Shown here in pieces: positions 6,350 to 11,984 of a stretch of 11,984 bases of DNA. The translations under genes were made by a program, and so were the position numbers. The first letter of the stretch is position 1. Each line of letters opens with the position of its first letter. The notes beneath the pieces are model-generated. The model ran no database searches. It saw only the letters and a list, made by a program, of their open reading frames with translations, and was not told where the DNA came from. Source of the DNA: Deltaproteobacteria bacterium (GTDB taxonomy: Bacteria > Desulfobacterota > Binatia > Bin18); assembly GCA_016200595.1 (NCBI GenBank), contig JACQEL010000543.1, forward strand, positions 1 through 11,984. The letters are read 5' to 3'.

Positions 6350-6378
6350 AAGTCGATTACTTGTGAAGTAAGCGACTT
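6350..6378. promoter_or_regulatory. Operator-like dyad A (hydrolase side)
   Basis: A 29-bp near-perfect palindrome centred at 6364: core ATTACTTGTGAAGTAAG (6356-6372) flanked by AAGTCG and CGACTT. Thirteen-base arms differ at a single pair. The core is 15/17 identical to the reverse complement of dyad C upstream of the GST gene. Its centre is 72 bases before the hydrolase start codon. Confidence 0.7.
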
Positions 6379-6407
6379 CCGGCTGTGGCCTTCTTCGCGC
6401 CTCGCCT

Positions 6408-6424
6408 ATTACCTCGCAGGTAAT
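6408..6424. promoter_or_regulatory. Operator-like dyad B (regulator side)
   Basis: ATTACCTCGCAGGTAAT is a perfect 7-bp inverted repeat with a 3-base centre, centred at 6416. That is 52 bp (about five helical turns) from dyad A and 44 bases before the XRE start codon. It matches dyad C at 14 of 17 positions, consistent with autoregulation by the adjacent XRE protein. Confidence 0.7.
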
Positions 6425-6459
6425 GGCTCGGCGTACTCAAGGCTGGTACTGTCTTTCGC

Positions 6460-7344
6460 ATGGATATGCAGAAAAACGGAACGGTCATAGAGCCAAATGG
6501 AGTCGGGCCGCTGCTTCGTCGCTGGCGAGAAGCGCGTCACCTAAGCCAACTCGAACTCTCGCTGGAAGCCGAGGTTTCCGCCCGCCACATCAGCTTTCTC
6601 GAAACCGGTCGTGCGGCGCCGAGTCGGGAAATGCTGCTCACCTTGGCGAACGTGCTCGACGTGCCGCTGCGCGAGCGCAACGTGCTGCTGCTGGCTGCCG
6701 GCTATGCGCCGGTTTACAGCGAGACCAGTTTGGCTGATCCGCGCATGGCCCAGGTCCGCGCGGTTGTCGAGATTATGTTGAAGTCAAACGAGCCGCGCAG
6801 TGCCCTCGCGCACGATCGGTACTGGAACGTGATCATGGCCAACGCCGCCTTTGTGCGATTCCTGACGGTCATCCTAGGCAAAGAGCCTGCTGGCCTCTTC
6901 CCTCTGTGCGTGTCAACACCGCCCCGTGTGAACTTGCTGCATCTGCTCTTCGATCCCAACAGCCTGCGCAGAGTCATGGTGAACTGGGAGGCAAGCGCCA
7001 AAGCGATGTTGAACGAGGCGTATCGCAGGCTGGCGTGGGCGCGCGACGATACGCTGAGAAAACTGATTACGGATATTCTGAGTTACCCTGGCGTTCCGAC
7101 CCGATGGCGTGAACCTGAGCTTGAGGGGCCGCAGGCACTGATCCTCCCCATGGAACTGAACCTGGATGGCAAGATCGCTCGGATGTTCAGCACCGTCACG
7201 ACGGTGGCGACGCCGCACGACGTGACGTTACAGGAACTGCACGTCGAAGTTTTCTATCCTGCTGACGCAGAGACCGAGGTGACGCTCCAAACCTATGAGG
7301 AACACGTGAAAGTCGTATTCGGGAAAGCTCCTCCCGCTCGGTGA
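6460..7344 (+). CDS. XRE-family transcriptional regulator with MmyB-like ligand-binding domain
   Basis: A 294-residue regulator. Residues 16-75 form a five-helix XRE/HTH_3 domain (LLRRWREARHLSQLELSLEA, then VSARHISFLETGRAAPS). The C-terminal two thirds, about 105-285, match the MmyB-like transcription-regulator ligand-binding (MLTR-LBD) domain, a PAS-like module thought to sense fatty-acid or other small hydrophobic ligands. RDDTLRKLITDILS and the HVEVFYPADAETE end are typical of this class. No good Shine-Dalgarno sequence precedes ATG 6460; ATG 6466 is an alternative two codons in. The gene is divergent from the Tat hydrolase gene, with two dyads in the gap and a third before GST, which suggests it regulates both and itself. 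Length is normal and the frame intact. Confidence 0.92.
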   Translation: MDMQKNGTVIEPNGVGPLLRRWREARHLSQLELSLEAEVSARHISFLETGRAAPSREMLLTLANVLDVPLRERNVLLLAAGYAPVYSETSLADPRMAQVRAVVEIMLKSNEPRSALAHDRYWNVIMANAAFVRFLTVILGKEPAGLFPLCVSTPPRVNLLHLLFDPNSLRRVMVNWEASAKAMLNEAYRRLAWARDDTLRKLITDILSYPGVPTRWREPELEGPQALILPMELNLDGKIARMFSTVTTVATPHDVTLQELHVEVFYPADAETEVTLQTYEEHVKVVFGKAPPAR

Positions 7345-7511
7345 AGTAGAGCCCACCTCAGTGATGTCAAGGTGTAGTCTTCGTCGCTGAAACTTTTGCT
7401 AAAGCCCTGCCTCGAATCGAGCGATAACAAAACTTCTATTTCTTTTCTAACGTTTGTCCATCTTCGCGGTCGTAAGCACAAGCGTTTCGCAATCGGCGAG
7501 TGCGCGATCTC

Positions 7512-7528
7512 TTTACCTCACAAGTAAT
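7512..7528. promoter_or_regulatory. Operator-like dyad C (upstream of GST)
   Basis: TTTACCTCACAAGTAAT, centred at 7520, is the third copy of the 17-bp dyad. Its reverse complement differs from the core of dyad A at only two positions. It lies 77 bases before the GST start codon, almost the same distance as dyad A from the hydrolase start, tying the GST gene to the XRE regulator. The rest of the 252-bp gap shows no other clear signal apart from TGCTTAAGCA, a 10-bp palindrome at 7548-7557. Confidence 0.65.
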
Positions 7529-7596
7529 TGAGGCCGACGACAAACGTGCTTAAGCATGTACGCAGATATCGCAAATAAAAATTGCAGGAGGTCACT

Positions 7597-8235
7597 ATGG
7601 AACTCTATTTTTCCCCTCTGGCCTGCTCAATGGCTACGCGCATCGCATTCTACGAGGTGGGTATCGAAGGCAAGTTCATCAGCGTCGATACGAAATCCAA
7701 GCGGCTCGCCGATGGATCGGACTTCTTGGCAGTAAACGCCATGGGTCAGGTGCCGGTGCTGCGCACGGATACAGGCGAGCTACTCACCGAAAATCCGGTG
7801 GTGCTGCAATATGTCGCCGACCAGAACCCTCAGTCGGGCCTGGCCCCGCAAAGTGGTATGGCTCGCTATCGCCTGCAGCAATGGCTTAACTTCATTACCT
7901 CCGAGCTGCACAAGGTCGTGTTCATCCCGCTGCTTGACCCGAGCAGGCCACAAGAGGCCAAAATCCACGCGCGGGAGAAAGCTGAGCGAGCCTTCTCCTA
8001 CCTGAACAACCACCTCGACGGCAAGGACTATCTGCTGGATGGTTTCACGGTCGCCGATGCCTATCTCATCACGGTGCTGAATTGGGCCAAATTTACCGGT
8101 GTGGATCTGGCAAGGTGGCCGGCGCTGAAAGCCTACACCAATCGCCTGTACGAGCGACCGAGTGTCGCCAAAGCTCTCACGGAGGAACTGGCGCTGTTTG
8201 AAGAGCAGCAAGCGCGCCGCGCAGCTAAAGTTTGA
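7597..8235 (+). CDS. Beta-class-like glutathione S-transferase
   Basis: A 212-residue GST with a thioredoxin-like N-domain (1-78) and a helical C-domain (87-200). Cys10 in SPLACSMATR is the beta-class cysteine. QVPVL supplies the cis-proline (Pro53), and TENPVVLQYVADQNP is the glutathione-gamma-glutamyl site, with Asn66 where serine is more usual. His105-Lys106 match the beta-class active-site pair. FTVADAYLITVLNW holds the N-capping box. It would join glutathione to electrophiles or remove leaving groups in the cytoplasm. AGGAGGT (7586-7592) sits 4 bases before the chosen ATG; a TTG at 7582 is a poor alternative. Dyad C lies upstream, and the NTF2-like gene starts 48 bases after its stop, probably as one operon. 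Confidence 0.93.
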   Translation: MELYFSPLACSMATRIAFYEVGIEGKFISVDTKSKRLADGSDFLAVNAMGQVPVLRTDTGELLTENPVVLQYVADQNPQSGLAPQSGMARYRLQQWLNFITSELHKVVFIPLLDPSRPQEAKIHAREKAERAFSYLNNHLDGKDYLLDGFTVADAYLITVLNWAKFTGVDLARWPALKAYTNRLYERPSVAKALTEELALFEEQQARRAAKV

Positions 8236-8282
8236 CATTCACCTTCCAGACCACAAGTAGCAGAAATAGAGAGGATATCGTT

Positions 8283-8639
8283 ATGCACAAAAGAAGCACT
8301 GCCGAAGTGATAGAGAGATTCAACGCCGTGTTTCAGCGTCATGATCCCGTAGGCTTGGCTGATCTCATTGCCGAGAATTGCGTCATCGAAAACACGACAC
8401 CAGCACCCGACGGCGCACGTCATGTGGGGCGCGAAGCGTGTGTGGCGCTGTGGCAGTCGATTGCAACCACGCCGAATACCCACTTCGATCTCGAAGACGT
8501 CTTCGTGGCCGATGAGCGGGCGATTATTCGCTGGCGTTTCTGGTGGGGTGATGACACTCAAAATTCCGTGCGCGGTGTCAACCTCATGAGGGTTAAAGAC
8601 GGCTTCATCGTTGAGGGGTTGGGCTACGTAAAGGGTTAA
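8283..8639 (+). CDS. NTF2/SnoaL-like protein
   Basis: A 118-residue NTF2-fold protein. Helix one (AEVIERFNAVFQRHD), the segment DLIAENCVIENTTPAPDG, and the VGREACVALWQSI helix are standard for SnoaL-like domains, followed by four beta strands ending in MRVKDGFIVEGLGYVK. Family members are small cone-shaped barrels acting as isomerases, cyclases, hydrolases or ligand binders; this one cannot be assigned a reaction. Start ATG 8283 is preceded by AGAGAGGA at good spacing, and the frame is also open upstream to 8232, overlapping the GST end. It most likely shares the GST transcript and the control of dyad C. It converges on the AhpD-like remnant. Confidence 0.85.
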   Translation: MHKRSTAEVIERFNAVFQRHDPVGLADLIAENCVIENTTPAPDGARHVGREACVALWQSIATTPNTHFDLEDVFVADERAIIRWRFWWGDDTQNSVRGVNLMRVKDGFIVEGLGYVKG

Positions 8640-8671
8640 CGAGAGTTTCAACAACCTTTCAGGGGTCGGTT

Positions 8672-8965
8672 TTACTGAAAGACGAGCAGAGTCGTCATTC
8701 CCGCGAACGCGTTAAACCGTGCGCGAAAATTTTCCAACGCGACTGCCGCCGTCAACTCAACGATTTGTTCTGAACTAAACAGGACCTGGATCTCTGCATC
8801 TACCGCGTCGGAAACAGCAGCGGGCGTATGTGTCATCCCTTCAGCGTAGCGTAGCACTGCTTTTTCTCGTCGATCAAAGTGAGGGCTTGTCTCGAAAGCA
8901 GCTAGATCCGTCAACTGCTCGTCTGTGATGCCCGTCTCCCTGCCTACGGCAGAGTTGATATCCAC
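8672..8965 (-). pseudogene. 5'-truncated AhpD/CMD-like gene remnant
   Basis: The frame read from GTG 8965 gives 97 residues beginning VDINSAVGRETGI. It continues DEQLTDLAAFETS, then FDRREKAVLRYAEGMTHTP and a final helix IVELTAAVALENFRARFNAFAG. This is the C-terminal half of an AhpD-like carboxymuconolactone decarboxylase family protein, in which a CxxC pair normally immediately precedes VDINSA. Here the four preceding codons are TAG CCT CTT TGA: both cysteine positions are stops, the first being the stop of the upstream NTF2-like gene in the same frame. The N-terminal half, about 60-80 residues, is absent in all frames. It may be re-initiated by coupling to the upstream gene or may be simply dead. 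A weak 7-bp stem (8656-8662, 8675-8681) covers its 3' end. Confidence 0.6.
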
Positions 8966-8974
8966 TCAAAGAGG

Positions 8975-9421
8975 CTACTTCACCGGTTTCAGCTGCGCGC
9001 CATGTTGCGCAAAGTAGGTTCCTACACGACCAGCTTCGGCATCGCTCATGGAGTCTTCCAAGCGCGAAATACGCTCTCCCGTAAACACAGCGCGCTCTTC
9101 GCCTTCCATACGGCAGTCCGGTGCGCCAGCAAGGGTGTAAATCGCTGCCCACCGAATCCACACGCCGCCGTCCTTTTCGATCGGACCTTCCAACACTTCG
9201 ACCGTGCGGGAGTCGAAGCGACGATCAAGGCCGTTCACCGAGTTTTGAAATTGCGTGAGCACTGCCGCGCGTCCTTGATATTCCCCGCCAAATGGCGCTG
9301 GGGCGACGAAGGCGTACACTGCGTCTTCGGTGAAAAAGGGCTCAAGCTTAGACCAGTTGTCACTAGAATAGGCCTCTTCAAAGGCCGTAGCATACGCGAC
9401 GTATTGATCGATCTTTCCCAT
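8975..9421 (-). CDS. NTF2/SnoaL-like protein
   Basis: A 148-residue single-domain NTF2-fold protein. VAYATAFEEAYSSDNWSKLEPFFTEDAVY is the helix-one/strand-one region, and FGGEYQGRAAVLTQFQNSVNGLDRRFDSR with the following VEVLEG strands completes the pocket. The barrel ends at RISRLEDSM, followed by a C-terminal helix. Many nuclear transport factor 2 family proteins in catabolic clusters look like this; no reaction can be assigned. GGAGGAA lies 7-9 bases before ATG 9421. TATACT on the minus strand at 9447-9442 could be its own -10 box, although no good -35 pairs with it. It follows the tandem NTF2 gene by 107 bases, and its TAG stop is fused in frame with the AhpD-like remnant. Confidence 0.85.
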   Translation of the reverse strand: MGKIDQYVAYATAFEEAYSSDNWSKLEPFFTEDAVYAFVAPAPFGGEYQGRAAVLTQFQNSVNGLDRRFDSRTVEVLEGPIEKDGGVWIRWAAIYTLAGAPDCRMEGEERAVFTGERISRLEDSMSDAEAGRVGTYFAQHGAQLKPVK

Positions 9422-9528
9422 AATCTTGTTCCTCCATTCTGAGTATATTTTGAGACTCGTTACGATATGACGTGGAGCGATGTGGAGTTATGCTGCCGTG
9501 TCAGAGCTATCGGCAGGAGGTGCCACTG

Positions 9529-10407
9529 TTAGCGACTTTCTGCCGAGGCTGCTCCAGCCGACAGAGCAAAATGTAGAGCGTTAATCGAAGGGTCGAGTGC
9601 GCTGAGAAGTACGACGGTGTCAAAATAGGCCTGTCCATAAATGACGCGGCCTTCGACGAACTCGAAGCGGTCCCCCAGGTTGAGTTGGAAAGATTTACCG
9701 ACGAAGGTGCCACTCGCCTGCCACTCCACATAGAGCGCCTGTTCGTCGCCGGCCCAGTCCAACCGCTCGAGGCGGAGATCCGGGATGGCAGAGAGCAAGG
9801 CGGCGTAATACCCAGGAATCTCTACTCTCCACAGCGGGCGAACCATGTCAGGATTCAACATGCGTCCGTGTGGATGGTAGAAGGCGGCGAACTGCCGAGG
9901 GTGTGGGTTTTGCCAGACCCGTGCGTAGTGCTCAAGAAACTCTGCCAGACTGAGACCCGGCGCTGAGGTTCCGGCGGCGATTGCCTGTTCGAGTTCCTGG
10001 TCAATAACCGGCTCGTACAGCGGCATTGAGGGCAAGGCAGGATGCACCCGTGCGAGGAGTGGGGCACGGTCATAGTAGCGCCGCCCGCGAATAACGCGGT
10101 CTCCCCGGAGCGTCACACAATACACGGCATCCCACAGGATTTTGCGGCCAGCGAGCGTCGCCGAGTTTTGTGCATCAACGAACACCGTATGGTCGCGAGT
10201 ATGCCAACGGTTCACGGTGATGTGGAGGTCCGGCATCAGTGTGAGGATCCCTTCCATGTGTGGCGCCATCTCGGCGACCTTGAGCGGACGCTCCATGCCA
10301 GAGTCGAAAACCGTTCCCTCAGGATCGAAGAGGGCGACGTAACGACTCGGGCTTGGTTGCGCGCCAAAACCCCTAAACTTCTCAACCCATTGTTCAACTT
10401 GAGACAT
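9529..10407 (-). CDS. Tandem two-domain NTF2/SnoaL-like protein
   Basis: A 292-residue protein built from two NTF2-like domains, about residues 5-118 and 150-275, joined by a linker. Both halves keep the same order of landmarks: a FDPEG or YHPHG turn, MERPL or MVRPL, LMPDL or AIPDL, a central tryptophan, SATLAG or SGTFVG, and finally RVIRGRRYYD or RVIYGQAYFD. This shows internal duplication followed by divergence. The pair could form an intramolecular version of the usual NTF2 dimer. ATG 10407 is preceded by GGAGG at 6 bases; a TTG at 10413 is less likely. It is divergent from tetR and heads the minus-strand group. An AGGTGC/GCACCT dyad (10458-10471) lies 50 bases upstream and could be an operator. 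Reaction unknown. Confidence 0.8.
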   Translation of the reverse strand: MSQVEQWVEKFRGFGAQPSPSRYVALFDPEGTVFDSGMERPLKVAEMAPHMEGILTLMPDLHITVNRWHTRDHTVFVDAQNSATLAGRKILWDAVYCVTLRGDRVIRGRRYYDRAPLLARVHPALPSMPLYEPVIDQELEQAIAAGTSAPGLSLAEFLEHYARVWQNPHPRQFAAFYHPHGRMLNPDMVRPLWRVEIPGYYAALLSAIPDLRLERLDWAGDEQALYVEWQASGTFVGKSFQLNLGDRFEFVEGRVIYGQAYFDTVVLLSALDPSINALHFALSAGAASAESR

Positions 10408-10554
10408 GAGCAACCTCCGCTATTCTTTTGAGCTGACGTATCCTTAGTTGCCTTGGTAGGTGCGTGCACCTCTGCGGGTAAGCAGCAAACCAGTGCCCTC
10501 AACAGGACTCCTCGGTAGCCAGCCCTTGCCTCGCTCCAGCATTTTCATTAGGAT

Positions 10555-10587
10555 ACATACAGAAGGTATTTACATACAGACAGTATG
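10555..10587. promoter_or_regulatory. Tandem TetR-type operators over the tetR start
   Basis: ACATACAGAAGGTAT (10555-10569) and ACATACAGACAGTAT (10572-10586) are direct repeats (13 of 15 identical) spaced 17 bp. The second contains the perfect dyad CATAC-AGACA-GTATG (10573-10587), and the first has the same dyad with one mismatch. The tetR ATG lies inside the second dyad, pointing to autorepression and probably control of the divergent NTF2 gene. Confidence 0.65.
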
Positions 10588-11226
10588 AATGTCAAGAGGA
10601 GTAAAGCCGAACAATCGGAGCTGACGCGGGCGGCCCTGTTACAAGCCGCGCGCGCCCTCTTCACCGAAAAGGGCTATGCCGACACCGCGACCGAGGAAAT
10701 TGTTCAGCGAGCCAGTGTCACCCGTGGTGCTCTCTACCACCACTTCCGGGATAAAGAGGACCTGTTCCAGGCGGTCTTTGAAGATGCCGAGCGAGAGCTC
10801 GTCGAGAAAGTTCGCACCGCCGTTGATTTGGCCAAGACTGAACCCTGGGAAGGGCTACGCGTTGGTTGCCAAGCGTTTCTCGATGCCTGCCTGGAGCCGG
10901 CAGTCCAGCGCATCGTGCTGTTAGACGCCCCTTCGGTGCTGGGCTGGGAGACCTGGCGCCGCATCGATGCTGAGTATGGTGTAGGCCTAGTGCGCCAGAG
11001 TCTCCAAGCCGCCATGGACGCTGGGGAGGTCGATTTCTTGCCGGTTGAGCCACTCGCCCATATCCTTCTTGGATCGCTCACCGAAGCCGCGATGGTGATC
11101 GCCCGAGCTGAAGATGTCCAGTCGGCGCGTGCCGAAGTGGGGGCAGTGGTTGACCGTCTTCTCAAGGGACTCAAAGCCGCCAAACTCGTCCAGCACAAAA
11201 AAGTGAGGGTCTCCTCACATACTTAG
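10585..11226 (+). CDS. TetR/AcrR-family transcriptional regulator
   Basis: A 213-residue TetR-family repressor. The N-terminal DNA-binding domain spans residues 10-60: LLQAARALFTEKGYADTATEE, then the helix-turn-helix IVQRASVTRGALYHHFRDK with recognition residues around 44-54. The helical ligand domain runs from about 70 to 200, including the FLDACLEPAVQRIVLLDAPSVLGWE region common to TetR proteins with a tetracyclin-repressor-like C-terminal domain. No Shine-Dalgarno sequence precedes the ATG, which sits inside the downstream operator copy, so a leaderless or very short leader message is possible. It is divergent from the tandem NTF2 gene, its probable target. The inducer is unknown. A REP-like palindrome begins 4 bases beyond its stop. 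Confidence 0.93.
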   Translation: MNVKRSKAEQSELTRAALLQAARALFTEKGYADTATEEIVQRASVTRGALYHHFRDKEDLFQAVFEDAERELVEKVRTAVDLAKTEPWEGLRVGCQAFLDACLEPAVQRIVLLDAPSVLGWETWRRIDAEYGVGLVRQSLQAAMDAGEVDFLPVEPLAHILLGSLTEAAMVIARAEDVQSARAEVGAVVDRLLKGLKAAKLVQHKKVRVSSHT

Positions 11227-11230
11227 TAGT

Positions 11231-11292
11231 GTAGCCCAGATGAAATCTGGGAGATTGTGTTCCCGGATTCCGTTTCACTTCATCCGGGCTGC
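11231..11292. repeat. REP-like double-hairpin palindrome
   Basis: A 62-bp unit with ends GTAGCCCAGATGAA (11231-11244) and TTCATCCGGGCTGC (11279-11292), which are inverted copies at 12 of 14 positions. It contains the hairpins CCCAGAT/ATCTGGG (loop GAA) and CCCGGAT/ATCCGGG. Units of the form GTAGCCCGGATGAA...ATCCGGG are widespread extragenic palindromes. Its place just after the tetR stop suggests a role in 3'-end formation or protection. Confidence 0.65.
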
Positions 11293-11453
11293 GGTACTGA
11301 GCGCCCACGGCCTACACGTCAGTGGGTCCATGGTGTACTGCGTCACGACGACGCCGACCTGATGTCAGGACACACAGGTTACACCCTGCCTGTCGCGGAG
11401 AGGCGCCAGTCGGAGTGGATGATGAAGGAGCGCTACTCTCTACGACGACAGCA

Positions 11454-11675
11454 GTGATTCCGACCTTGACAGAGAAGACCAAGCACTACCGTATTCCGGT
11501 GTAGCGCGTCGCGCTGGTTCGTGAGGGATCGCTCTCGCAACTGGAGCGTCCGCGTATTCATAGCTCCGCCGACGCTGCCCATGTGCTCAGGGCGCACCTA
11601 GCGGACGAAGATCGCGAACACTTGGTCGTGCTGCTGCTGAACAGTCAAAATCGCCTCATCGGGATCAATACCATG
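11454..11675 (+). pseudogene. radC: RadC/JAB-domain gene fragment with in-frame stop
   Basis: In one frame the sequence reads KTKHYRIPV, TAG stop (11502-11504), RVALVREGSLSQLERPRI, then SADAAHVLRAHLADEDREH and LVVLLLNSQNRLIGINT. This matches the central part of RadC-type proteins: the region before the JAB metal-binding domain and its first strands (REHLVVLLLNSQNRLIGIN). The stop replaces what is usually a hydrophobic or aromatic residue (TAC to TAG would suffice). Similarity ends at GINT, before the metal-binding HxH motif, after which the frame continues with unrelated residues to a TGA at 11745. The gene is therefore doubly broken. The GTG at 11454 is only a possible original start. The 160 bp between the REP unit and this fragment show nothing I can recognise. 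Confidence 0.65.
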
Positions 11676-11822
11676 AGGGATCCGCGTCCCGTGCTCCGTT
11701 CACCAGACTCATTGCCTCCCATAGCAATCCGTCAACTGCCGTATTGATCGTGGCGTCGCAGCCATGCCGTGGGTCTGGGAAGGCTGTCCTCGTCTCGTCC
11801 TTTGGGAGCCAGGTCCATGTAG

Positions 11823-11984
11823 CTGGTCATTTTGTATGAGATTCAGGACATCGCCCGCTTTCCGCGCGTGCAGGATTTTGTCTCGTACTGCCGGTTGGTG
11901 AAATGCGCCAAAGAATCGGGCGGCAAACGACTGGGCACCTCGGGCAAGAAGATCGGCAACGTGCATCTGCGCTGGGCGTTTGCG
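11823..11984 (+). mobile_element. IS110-family transposase fragment (runs off the window)
   Basis: The frame starting directly after a TAG (11820-11822) reads LVILYEIQDIARFPRVQDF, then SYCRLVKCAKESGGKRLG and TSGKKIGNVHLRWAFA to the last base. This is the C-terminal Transposase_20 domain of IS110/IS116/IS902 elements, which carries the catalytic serine region, and it is well conserved. The N-terminal DEDD (RuvC-like) domain is absent upstream: the preceding 75 codons in frame show no similarity, and a stop sits where the conserved strand should continue. It is thus a 5'-truncated copy, unless it belongs to a reconstructed gene beyond the window. The opposite-strand open frame here is only its shadow. 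Confidence 0.8.

Noticed and set aside
8656..8681. Bidirectional terminator CTTTCAG/CTGAAAG between the convergent NTF2-like gene and the AhpD remnant
   Set aside because: Only 7 bp of mostly A/T pairs with a 12-base loop and no T-run; too weak to call.
8672..8974. Functional selenoprotein AhpD
   Set aside because: The upstream half of the protein is missing, no start codon lies before the TGA in this frame, and a TAG lies 9 bases upstream. The hairpin may be a by-product of the SAVGRE codons.
11257..11457. Plus-strand open frame starting inside the REP unit
   Set aside because: It begins in a repeat, has no ribosome binding site and no recognisable motif.
11709..11966. Minus-strand open frame at the right end
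   Set aside because: It is the antisense shadow of the IS110 fragment, whose plus-strand translation is clearly conserved.

Overview
The window is chromosomal DNA of moderately high GC content from a bacterium, most likely an uncultured soil- or sponge-associated lineage. The reasons are a flavin-dependent luciferase-like monooxygenase, many small NTF2/SnoaL-fold proteins, carboxymuconolactone decarboxylase (CMD) proteins, a dienelactone hydrolase and two kinds of short palindromic repeats. I cannot name the genus; a Tectomicrobia/Rokubacteria-like source is only a guess.

Left part (1-4322): the 3' end of a luciferase-like monooxygenase gene converges on an atypical NAD-dependent epimerase/dehydratase. 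Next comes an AbrB-RelE/ParE type toxin-antitoxin pair on the minus strand, with a readable promoter and an operator-like dyad. It is followed on the plus strand by a CMD-family gene and a dienelactone hydrolase gene.

Middle part (4324-8639): on the minus strand lie a secreted DUF861-type cupin, a previously hidden 26-codon remnant of an NTF2-like gene, a 436-bp gene-free stretch with two structured repeats, and a Tat-exported alpha/beta hydrolase. The hydrolase is divergent from an XRE regulator with an MmyB-like ligand-binding domain. A beta-class glutathione S-transferase and an NTF2-like gene follow on the plus strand. A shared 17-bp dyad, close to ATTACYTSNSARGTAAT, occurs twice between the hydrolase and the regulator and once before the GST gene. 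It appears nowhere else that I could find, so these genes look like one small regulon.

Right part (8672-11226): a TetR regulator diverges from a minus-strand set encoding a tandem-duplicated NTF2 protein, a single-domain NTF2-like protein and a 5'-truncated AhpD/CMD remnant. The remnant's two motif-cysteine positions are occupied by stop codons. Two 17-bp-spaced direct repeats, each with a CATAC-N5-GTATG-type dyad, overlap the tetR start codon.

Right end (11227-11984): decayed DNA holding a REP-like palindrome, a RadC fragment with an in-frame stop, and the C-terminal part of an IS110-family transposase running off the window.

Taken together, 4.3-11.2 kb resembles an accessory catabolic or detoxification neighbourhood: small-molecule hydrolases, GST, cupin and NTF2-fold enzymes under two local regulators. 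Substrates cannot be read from the sequence.
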